Assembly (NCBI GenBank): GCA_000436475.1
Contig: FR886131.1
Span: 1-13,542 of the forward strand
Source: Eubacterium sp. CAG:248
GTDB lineage: Bacteria > Bacillota > Clostridia > Lachnospirales > Lachnospiraceae
Reading direction: 5' to 3'
DNA: 13,542 bases
Positions 8,170 to 13,542 of the stretch are shown one piece after another. A program made the position numbers and the translations under genes. Numbering within the stretch: the stretch's first letter is position 1; each line of letters begins with the position of its first letter. The notes under the pieces are model-generated. The model saw only the letters and a program-made list of their open reading frames with translations, searched no databases and was not told the DNA's origin.

Positions 8170-8214
8170 AAAGCCAGATACACAATGACTTAGGTTGTTG
8201 TGTGTCTGGTTTTT
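8170..8214 (+). terminator. Rho-independent terminator after the pectinesterase gene
   Basis: CCAGATACACAA (8174-8185) pairs with TTGTGTGTCTGG (8198-8209), giving 12 pairs with one U-G. The stem can be extended by the A-rich left flank and the T run. The loop is 12 bases, and TTTTT (8210-8214) follows. It separates the two esterase genes, so the second must rely mainly on its own promoter. Confidence 0.85.
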
Positions 8215-8219
8215 GAATG

Positions 8220-8279
8220 CTTGAATATTATTCGTTCGAATATTATTTGCTTGAATATTATTTGCCTGAATATTTTTTG
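8220..8279. repeat. Four tandem copies of a 15-bp AT-rich unit
   Basis: Four consecutive copies of a unit close to CTTGAATATTATTTG fill 8220-8279, each differing by one to three bases. The array lies between the terminator of the pectinesterase gene and the promoter of the next gene. It is too short, and has no spacers, to be a CRISPR array. Its function is unknown. Confidence 0.85.
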
Positions 8280-8335
8280 AAATATAATAATGTATGGATT
8301 TATGTACAATGCATTATTAAATGTGTAAAAAGATA

Positions 8336-8366
8336 TTGACCTTGACACTGGTTCATACTTTATAAT
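8336..8366 (+). promoter_or_regulatory. MerR-type promoter of the second acetylesterase gene (19-bp spacer)
   Basis: TTGACC (8336-8341) and TATAAT (8361-8366) flank a 19-base spacer. The spacer is identical to the one at 3656-3674 except for C in place of T at 8348. The -10 here is a perfect consensus, whereas the first copy has TATAGT. Flanking bases TAAAAAGATA also match the first copy apart from one extra A. The implied leader to the start codon is about 40 bases. Confidence 0.74.
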
Positions 8367-8413
8367 TCCATAAAAAGGGACGGATTGTCCAGAAAAGAAA
8401 GGGAAGGTTATTT

Positions 8414-10777
8414 ATGATGAAGAAAAGAAACAGAAAACGTATAAGTTGTCTGCTTAGCGCTTTACTTTTGCTTGTTATGAGCATAGGCTGGAGTGTTATG
8501 GCTATGGCTGATGATGCGGTTAATAAAGACAGCAGCAAGCCTACAGTATGGATAATAGGTGATTCTACAGTAAGTTCTTTTGCTGATAATTATTATTATC
8601 CAAGATATGGATGGGGTACACAGATTGATAAGTATCTTGATGGAACATATGAAGTGAAGAATATAGCTTTATCAGGAAGAAGTTCTAAGAGCTATGTTAA
8701 TGATAAGGAGTATAATGAACTTACATCCGGTATGAAGCAGGGTGATTATCTTCTTATAGGCTTCGGACATAATGATGAAAAGGCAGAAGCAGACAGATAT
8801 ACAGATCCTAATGGTGATTATAAGACAGCTGGCTCATTTGCTAACTCATTATATGAAAACTATATTAAGCCTGCGCAGGCAGCTGGTACAACAGTTATCC
8901 TCTGTACACCTATAGTAAGAAGAACTGCTACAGCAGAATGGTCTGACAGCAATCTTCATATCACAAAGGATAGTGGTGATTTCAAGGGTGGAGATTATGC
9001 CCAGTCTATAAGGAATCTTGGTAAGGAACTTAACATACCAGTTGTTGATATGACTAAGATGACAAAAGAGTTATATGATACATTAGGACCAGATGAGACA
9101 GTCAACCTTCATGCATGGACATCATCTAAGGCTACAAGCGTTGATAATACACATACAAACATTTATGGTGGAACATATAATGCTTATCTTGTAACTAAGA
9201 CAATTAAGGAACTTGGAGTGGCTGGAATATCAGAACATATAACAGCTAAGGAAGCACCTGTTAAGGCTGATGTACTTAAGTCTAATCCAGATTATAAGGA
9301 AGCTGAATATTCAGGAGAACTTAAGCAGAGTGAATTATGGAAAGATGCGGGAGTTTTCAAGGGTTCAATATTTGGAGATATAGGTGGAGACCCAAATCTT
9401 ATTAAAGATAAGTTCATACTTGAGGGCAATGAAGATGGAAGCATTCACATTGCTGTTAATGGTAAGGGAAAGATATCATCAACAACAGATGGAATTGCAA
9501 TGTATTATTATAAAGTACCAGCAGGTAGTAACTTTGTAATAACAGCTAATGCAACAGTAAACAGCATTAATAAACACAATCAGGTTGCATTTGGTCTTAT
9601 GGCAAGAGATGCGATGTATATTGATGTTAATGATAAGTCAGCTCTTGGAGATTATGTTGCAGCAGGAAGTATCAAGCAGGGAACAGCTAACTGCTTTAAG
9701 AGAAAAGATGGTGCATTAGGTTATGGTGGTACATTAGAGAATCCAGTAGAGGCTGGTAAGACATATGCACTTAAGATTGAGAGCAACAGTGATGGATACG
9801 CATGTACATTTGGCGATAATGCTGCTATATCAGGCGGTTTTGATTTCAAGCTTACATCAATAGATGCGGATTATGTATATGTAGGTTTATTTGTAGCAAG
9901 ACAGGCAGATGTAACATTCTCAGATATAAAACTTGTTGTAGATGGTAAGGTAATAACTGGTTCTGATGTTAAGCCAGGTGATACACCAGATGATAGCAAG
10001 CCAGGAGATAGCACACCAAGTGATACACCAGATGATAATAAGCCAGGAGATAGCACACCAAGTGACACACCAGATGATAATAAGCCAGGAGATAACACAC
10101 CAAGCGACACACCAAGCACACCAAGTGATACACCAAGCACATCAGATTCAGATAAGGTAAATGCGGTAATTAAGGCTGATGATGGCATCAATATAAAGGC
10201 CGAAGTACCAGTGAGCGGAATCACATTCACAGAAGAGGAAAAGAAAGAAATAGAAAACGGAAGTACAGTTTCGGTATCTATGGAGGTCAAAGATGTAACA
10301 GCTACAGTATCAGAAAGCGATAAGAAACTTGTGGAGGATAAAGTTAAGGAAGTTCTTAACAATGGTGTAGTTGGAGCATATCTTGATCTTACATTATTAA
10401 AGAAAGTTGGAAGTCTCAAAGAAGTATCAGTAACAGAAACAGCTGCTGGAGTTGTTGTTAAGCTTGATATTCCTGAAAGTCTTAAGAATACAGATTCATC
10501 TGTAGAAAGAAAATATACAGTTGTAAGAATTCATGATGGTGTAGCAGAGGCACTTGAAACAAGCTGCGAAAACGGAGTTATTACATTTACAACAGATAAA
10601 TTCTCTACATACGCTATATGCTATGAAGATGTAGCAGCAACAGGAAATGGACAGGCATCAGATAACACAATAAACACAGGTGATGTGTATAATGTAGCAC
10701 TCTATGTATTATTCGCAGTTATATCATGTGCAGGTCTTGCATTCGTAGTATTAAGAAGAAAGTCAGTTGTAAGATAA
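8414..10777 (+). CDS. Secreted SGNH pectin acetylesterase (CE12-like) with membrane anchor
   Basis: The 787-residue product probably removes acetyl groups from rhamnogalacturonan or homogalacturonan at the cell surface. A signal peptide ends near residue 32 (AMA before DDA). The SGNH domain (about 40-275) shows GDST (D50, nucleophile S51), SGRSSKS, GHND (N120) and DNTH (D244, H247). Residues about 305-510 form a beta-rich domain (FGLMARDAMYID, VYVGLFVARQADVTFSDI) like accessory domains of polysaccharide lyases; carbohydrate binding is inferred. An acidic Pro/Ser/Thr linker (about 520-575) leads to a conserved-looking domain ending FSTYAICYED, then one membrane helix (about 757-780) and an RRKSVVR tail. 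GGGAAGG (8401-8407) precedes the tandem ATGATG; the first is used here. Its SGNH domain resembles that of the upstream protein but is clearly diverged, so this is not a recent duplication. Confidence 0.9.
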   Translation: MMKKRNRKRISCLLSALLLLVMSIGWSVMAMADDAVNKDSSKPTVWIIGDSTVSSFADNYYYPRYGWGTQIDKYLDGTYEVKNIALSGRSSKSYVNDKEYNELTSGMKQGDYLLIGFGHNDEKAEADRYTDPNGDYKTAGSFANSLYENYIKPAQAAGTTVILCTPIVRRTATAEWSDSNLHITKDSGDFKGGDYAQSIRNLGKELNIPVVDMTKMTKELYDTLGPDETVNLHAWTSSKATSVDNTHTNIYGGTYNAYLVTKTIKELGVAGISEHITAKEAPVKADVLKSNPDYKEAEYSGELKQSELWKDAGVFKGSIFGDIGGDPNLIKDKFILEGNEDGSIHIAVNGKGKISSTTDGIAMYYYKVPAGSNFVITANATVNSINKHNQVAFGLMARDAMYIDVNDKSALGDYVAAGSIKQGTANCFKRKDGALGYGGTLENPVEAGKTYALKIESNSDGYACTFGDNAAISGGFDFKLTSIDADYVYVGLFVARQADVTFSDIKLVVDGKVITGSDVKPGDTPDDSKPGDSTPSDTPDDNKPGDSTPSDTPDDNKPGDNTPSDTPSTPSDTPSTSDSDKVNAVIKADDGINIKAEVPVSGITFTEEEKKEIENGSTVSVSMEVKDVTATVSESDKKLVEDKVKEVLNNGVVGAYLDLTLLKKVGSLKEVSVTETAAGVVVKLDIPESLKNTDSSVERKYTVVRIHDGVAEALETSCENGVITFTTDKFSTYAICYEDVAATGNGQASDNTINTGDVYNVALYVLFAVISCAGLAFVVLRRKSVVR
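9980..10147 (+). repeat. Tandem 42-bp and 21-bp units coding the linker
   Basis: Three 42-bp units (9980-10021, 10022-10063, 10064-10105) each encode DTPDDNKPGDSTPS or a one-residue variant. Two 21-bp units (10106-10147) follow and encode DTPSTPS and DTPSTSD. The units stay in frame and nearly identical at DNA level, which points to recent expansion of this surface linker. Confidence 0.9.
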
Positions 10778-10813
10778 AAAATAAAATAATGTATAATTTT
10801 TGTATTGCAGAAA

Positions 10814-10857
10814 TTTGAAATATTTGAAATGTTTGTTTGAAATGTTTAAAAATATAG
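10814..10857. other. AT-rich stretch with TTTGAAAT repeats upstream of the infC promoter
   Basis: TTTGAAAT occurs three times (10814-10821, 10823-10830, 10836-10843), followed by TTTAAAAATATAG up to the -35 box. The A/T tracts could act as an UP element for a strong translation-gene promoter; this is inference. No convincing terminator is visible between the esterase stop at 10777 and this point. Confidence 0.35.
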
Positions 10858-10886
10858 TTGACAGCTATAACTATTAGTGTTAAACT
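10858..10886 (+). promoter_or_regulatory. infC operon promoter
   Basis: A perfect TTGACA (10858-10863) is followed after 17 bases by TAAACT (10881-10886), helped by an extended TGT in front (10878-10880). It sits just before the L20-type leader, where this operon's promoter is expected. A perfect 9-bp inverted repeat, AACTATTAG (10869-10877) and CTAATAGTT (10887-10895), brackets the -10 box. Confidence 0.7.
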
Positions 10887-10892
10887 CTAATA

Positions 10893-11034
10893 GTTGTTAA
10901 ACGAAGCAGAGTATCCACTCTCACCTTAGCGCATGAAGGCGACTCGGGTTTATATTTTTAAGAATATGCATGATAAACAGCAATTAAGATGCATTATGAT
11001 TAAAAAGTGGATAGTCTGACTATCCACTTTTTTT
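10893..11034 (+). promoter_or_regulatory. L20-type ribosomal leader with transcription attenuator
   Basis: This leader controls infC-rpmI-rplT. In Firmicutes, excess L20 binds the leader RNA and favours early termination. The sequence shows a compact fold: GAGTATCCACTC can form a small hairpin, CCTT and AAGG flank AGCGCATG, and TAAAC near 10898 can pair with GTTTA near 10948. TATCCACT (10912-10919) is complementary to AGTGGATA (11006-11013), the left arm of the terminator, and would make the antiterminator. The identity as an L20 leader rests on position, the CTCACCTT and AAGGCGACTCGGGTT pattern, and the switch layout. The start point is estimated from the promoter. Confidence 0.82.
11002..11034 (+). 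terminator. Attenuator terminator of the infC leader
   Basis: AAAAAGTGGATAGTC (11002-11016) pairs perfectly with GACTATCCACTTTTT (11018-11032), with an effective TCTGA loop and seven T residues (11028-11034). It ends only six bases before the infC ribosome binding site, as expected for an attenuator that must be read through for operon expression. Confidence 0.92.
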
Positions 11035-11054
11035 GATTTTGGAGGTGCACTACT

Positions 11055-11561
11055 ATTAGCGAATTAATGATTAACGAGCAGATCCGCGATAAGGAAGTTC
11101 GTGTTATTGGACAAGAAGGACAGCAGCTTGGAGTTATGTCTCCTAAGGATGCTATGAAGTTAGCAAGAGAGGCAGAGGTTGACCTTGTAAAGATAGCCCC
11201 ATCCGCAAAGCCACCTGTATGTAAGCTTGTGGATTATGGCAAGTATAAGTATGAACTTGTCAGAAAAGAAAAGGAAGCTAAGAAAAAACAGAGAACAATA
11301 GAAGTCAAAGAAGTTCGTTTATCACCTAACATAGATGTGAATGACCTTAACACTAAGTGTAACGCAGCAAGGAAGTTCATAGAGAAAGGCGATAAGGTTA
11401 AAGTATCACTCAGATTCAGAGGACGTGAGATGGCTCATGTTGATTCAAGCAAGCATATACTTGAAGATTTTGCAGAGAAGTTAAGTGATATAGCAGTAGT
11501 AGATAAGGCTCCAAAGTTAGAAGGCAGGAGCATGACTATGTTTTTAACTGAAAAACGTTAA
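11055..11561 (+). CDS. infC: Translation initiation factor IF-3
   Basis: IF-3 binds the 30S subunit, prevents premature joining of 50S and checks the start codon and initiator tRNA. The 168-residue product matches the family along its length: NEQIRDKEVRVIG at the start, then LVKIAPSAKPPVCKLVDYGKYKYE, VKEVRLSPNIDVNDL and LRFRGREMAHV. I place the start at ATT 11055, not ATG 11067. GGAGG (11041-11045) lies 9 bases before the ATT but 21 bases before the ATG. IF-3 genes of E. coli and others also use AUU, which IF-3 itself discriminates against, giving autogenous control. It is first in an operon with rpmI (39-base gap) and rplT, behind an attenuator. Confidence 0.97.
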   Translation: MSELMINEQIRDKEVRVIGQEGQQLGVMSPKDAMKLAREAEVDLVKIAPSAKPPVCKLVDYGKYKYELVRKEKEAKKKQRTIEVKEVRLSPNIDVNDLNTKCNAARKFIEKGDKVKVSLRFRGREMAHVDSSKHILEDFAEKLSDIAVVDKAPKLEGRSMTMFLTEKR

Positions 11562-11600
11562 AATATTATTCCATATGAGAATTAAATTAGGAGGATTATT

Positions 11601-11798
11601 ATGCCAAAGGTAAAGACAAAAAGAGCAGCTGCAAAGCGTTTTAAAGTAACTGGAACAGGTAAATTAAAGAGAATGAAAGCTTACAAGAGCCATATTCTTA
11701 CAAAGAAGACTACTAAGAGAAAGAGAAATCTTAGACATGCAGCTATGACAGATGCAACTAATGTAAAGACAATGAAGAAGATTATGCCATATTTATAA
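11601..11798 (+). CDS. rpmI: 50S ribosomal protein L35
   Basis: The 65-residue, strongly basic protein has the usual L35 length and sequence: MPKVKTKRAAAKRFKVTGTG at the start, HILTKKTTKRKRNLRH in the middle and MKKIMPYL at the end. It is part of the large ribosomal subunit. AGGAGG is placed about 7 bases before the ATG. It lies between infC and rplT, the standard order, with 44 bases to rplT, and is presumably co-transcribed from the attenuated leader. Confidence 0.98.
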   Translation: MPKVKTKRAAAKRFKVTGTGKLKRMKAYKSHILTKKTTKRKRNLRHAAMTDATNVKTMKKIMPYL

Positions 11799-11842
11799 GA
11801 TATGGGTGTCTGTGATTGATTATTTTAGGAGGAAATTAAGAA

Positions 11843-12199
11843 ATGGCAAGAATTAAAGGCGGTATGAACGCAAAGAAGAAGCATAATAGAGTATTAAAGC
11901 TCGCTAAGGGTTATAGAGGAGCTAGATCTAAGCAGTACAGAGTTGCTAAGCAGTCTGTAATGAGAGCTCTTACAGAGAGCTACAAGGGTAGAAAGCAGAA
12001 GAAGAGACAGTTCAGACAGTTATGGATCGCAAGAATCAATGCTGCTGCAAGAATGAACGGTCTTTCATACAGCAAATTCATGTATGGTTTAAAGTTAGCT
12101 AACATCGACCTTAACAGAAAGGTATTAGCTGAGATGGCTGTTAATGATGCAGAAGGATTTGCTAAGTTAGCAGAAGTAGCTAAGTCTAAGCTTGCTTAA
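11843..12199 (+). CDS. rplT: 50S ribosomal protein L20
   Basis: The 118-residue protein has the normal L20 length and the signatures ARIKGGMNAKKKHNRVLKLAKGYRGARSKQ (in pieces at residues 2-31), FRQLWIARINAAARMNGLSYS and LNRKVLAEMAV. L20 binds 23S rRNA early in assembly of the 50S subunit, and in Firmicutes its free form represses this operon through the leader RNA. AGGAGG (11830-11835) precedes the ATG. The long basic N-terminal tail is complete. The operon ends at the terminator near 12291. Confidence 0.98.
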   Translation: MARIKGGMNAKKKHNRVLKLAKGYRGARSKQYRVAKQSVMRALTESYKGRKQKKRQFRQLWIARINAAARMNGLSYSKFMYGLKLANIDLNRKVLAEMAVNDAEGFAKLAEVAKSKLA

Positions 12200-12290
12200 T
12201 CATTAGATTAATTAGTATAAAGATAAATATAATGTTATATATCAGATTTATATCTGTCAGATTCTGGATATCTTCTGATTAGTAGCATTT

Positions 12291-12341
12291 AAGCCGCTAT
12301 ATAGGATGAGATAACTCTTTATATCCTGTATGGCGGCTTTT
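12291..12341 (+). terminator. Terminator of the infC-rpmI-rplT operon
   Basis: AAGCCGCTATATAGGAT (12291-12307) pairs with ATCCTGTATGGCGGCTT (12323-12339), 17 pairs including two G-U, with a 15-base loop. The T tract is short (TTTT). A smaller hairpin, CAGATTTATATCTG, lies before it near 12243-12257. The stem strength makes the call likely despite the short T run. Confidence 0.8.
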
Positions 12342-12392
12342 GTGATAATATTGTGAAACATTTATGTAATACTGGCTTTAGAGGCTGTATTA

Positions 12393-12401
12393 TGGTATAG
12401 T
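12393..12401 (+). promoter_or_regulatory. Extended -10 promoter of the trigger-factor-like gene
   Basis: TGGTATAGT (12393-12401) is an extended -10 element. There is no good -35 box at 16-18 bases upstream; the best is CTGGCT at 12372-12377. It lies between the operon terminator and the next gene, whose ribosome binding site GGAG is at 12437-12440. Confidence 0.45.
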
Positions 12402-12447
12402 TTATAAGTCGGCAATCAGGCATAATATATATTTATGGAGACAGGTT

Positions 12448-13509
12448 ATGAGAAAAGTATTAAAAGGAAAGTGCGTTAAATATGCAGTAGCAGCAGCTAT
12501 GGTTGTTTCTATGCTTATGACTACAGCATGTAATAGTAAAATAAAGGTTGATTATGGATATAGTCCTACAGATTATGTTGAACTTGGAAACTACAAGGGA
12601 ATAGTAGCAGATGTTGATGTCACATCCATAACTAACAAGGTTATAGATGACAAGATATCTGAGCAGATGGATGATGTAACTACATATACAGATGTTAACC
12701 GTGGGGCACAGAAGTCAGATAAAGTAACATTCAGTTACTCAGGAACATCAGGCGGACTTGCAATAGATGATTTCACAGGTTCTGATTATAGTATGGTTCT
12801 TGGAAAGGAAGCTTTTCCAGTTGCAGGAACGAGTCTTGCAGATGAATTATATGGTATGGCAGCAGGTCAGACAAAGGTTATAACAGTAACTATGCCAGAT
12901 AACTCTAAGTATACTGATTATGCAGGTAAGAGAGTAGTGTTTGAACTTTCCATGAGCTACGTACAGCAGCCAAATGTTCCTATGCTCACAGATTCGTTTG
13001 TAAAAGAGAACTTTGGTCTTGAATCAGTAGATTCATATAAGGAATATGTTAAGAACGATGTTAAATCAACTATAGATGTAAAGGTGAGTGAAGCAAAGAA
13101 TGAGGCTATTCTTACACAGCTTCTTGATGTATGTAAGGTAACAGGATACCCTGAAGAATTCCTTGCACAGCAGACATCAAAGCTTGAAGAATCAATCAGT
13201 TTTTATAGTACTCTTCAGGGAAAGACTAATGATGAATACTGCCAGAATCTTTATGGTAAAACATTTGATGAATTCGTAAAGGCATCAGCAGGTCAGCAGC
13301 TTATATATCAGGCAATAGCAGAAAAAGAAGGACTTGATATAACAGAATATGAATATAAAGATGACCTTGAACAGTTTGCAAAGGACAGTGGTTATTCACA
13401 GGTAACAACATTCACAGATAAGTTTGACAAGAATACAATAGTAAAGGCAATGCTTGTAAAGAAAGCACAGAATATAGTTATGGATAACGCGGTTGTGAAT
13501 GAGAAGTAG
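12448..13509 (+). CDS. Trigger-factor-like lipoprotein (FKBP-type peptidyl-prolyl isomerase)
   Basis: The 353-residue product begins with a lipoprotein signal (MRKVLKGKCVKYAVAAAMVV, then LMTTAC with the modifiable cysteine at residue 28). It should therefore be anchored outside the membrane. Residues about 88-172 resemble the trigger factor FKBP domain (DKVTFSYSG, YSMVLGKEAF, GMAAGQTKVITVTMP, AGKRVVFELSM). Residues about 178-345 resemble the helical C-terminal chaperone arms. The ribosome-binding N-terminal domain of cytoplasmic trigger factor is missing and replaced by the signal. A role in folding exported proteins is likely, comparable to PrsA, but isomerase activity is unproven. The lipobox is imperfect because Thr occupies position -3. 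The gene has its own promoter after the ribosomal operon and ends six bases before the right terminal repeat. Confidence 0.85.
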   Translation: MRKVLKGKCVKYAVAAAMVVSMLMTTACNSKIKVDYGYSPTDYVELGNYKGIVADVDVTSITNKVIDDKISEQMDDVTTYTDVNRGAQKSDKVTFSYSGTSGGLAIDDFTGSDYSMVLGKEAFPVAGTSLADELYGMAAGQTKVITVTMPDNSKYTDYAGKRVVFELSMSYVQQPNVPMLTDSFVKENFGLESVDSYKEYVKNDVKSTIDVKVSEAKNEAILTQLLDVCKVTGYPEEFLAQQTSKLEESISFYSTLQGKTNDEYCQNLYGKTFDEFVKASAGQQLIYQAIAEKEGLDITEYEYKDDLEQFAKDSGYSQVTTFTDKFDKNTIVKAMLVKKAQNIVMDNAVVNEK

Positions 13510-13514
13510 TATGT

Positions 13515-13542
13515 TTGTTTAATTGAATATTAGTTGGTGACG
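13515..13542. repeat. Right arm of a 28-bp perfect terminal inverted repeat
   Basis: These last 28 bases are the exact reverse complement of bases 4-31, including TTAATTGAATATTA and TTGGTGACG. The arm begins six bases after the stop codon of the trigger-factor-like gene and runs to the edge of the window, so its outer end is unknown. No third copy was found inside the window by eye. Confidence 0.9.

Noticed and set aside
8220..8279. CRISPR array
   Set aside because: The units are 15 bp, directly adjacent, with no unique spacers and no cas genes nearby.
9871..10419. Antisense reading frame opposite the second esterase linker
   Set aside because: It arises from the repeat composition of the sense gene and matches no recognisable protein.
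1..13542. tRNA or rRNA genes, insertion sequences, transposase or recombinase genes
   Set aside because: None were recognised on either strand; the terminal inverted repeat has no transposase between its arms.

Overview
The window is AT-rich and reads like the chromosome of an anaerobic, pectin-using Firmicute of the Lachnospiraceae, most likely Lachnospira (formerly Eubacterium) eligens or a close relative. The basis is codon and base composition, AGGAGG-type ribosome binding sites, a Firmicutes-style infC-rpmI-rplT operon with an L20-type attenuator leader, and two large secreted pectin esterases. The species is an inference; no search could be run.

Layout, left to right: (1) 24-1247, minus strand, an N-acetylmuramoyl-L-alanine amidase with a Ser/Asn-rich linker and a C-terminal SPOR domain. 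(2) 1362-2627, plus strand, divergent from it, a SpoIID/LytB-like protein with a peptidoglycan-binding domain. Neither has a visible signal peptide. (3) 2749-3591, a MerR-family regulator. (4) 3782-8104, a 1440-residue secreted enzyme that joins a pectin methylesterase (CE8) to an SGNH acetylesterase (CE12-like) and ends in a Pro/Thr repeat and a membrane anchor. (5) 8414-10777, a second secreted SGNH acetylesterase with an extra beta-rich domain, repeat linker and similar anchor. (6) 10858-12199, the infC-rpmI-rplT translation operon with promoter, L20-type leader, attenuator and an AUU start for infC. (7) 12448-13509, a lipoprotein related to trigger factor.

The middle of the window is a small pectin de-esterification unit. 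The two enzymes would strip methyl and acetyl esters from pectin at the cell surface, opening the backbone to lyases encoded elsewhere. Both genes carry a nearly identical promoter block with a 19-bp gap between -35 and -10. That spacing is the hallmark of promoters activated by MerR-family proteins, and a MerR gene lies directly upstream. The simplest reading is that this MerR protein switches on both esterases. This is the strongest candidate here for an undescribed regulatory circuit.

A second unexplained signal is a perfect 28-bp inverted repeat whose two arms sit at the extreme ends of the window (4-31 and 13515-13542). It could mark an invertible segment, a dispersed repeat, or simply the place where an assembly stopped.
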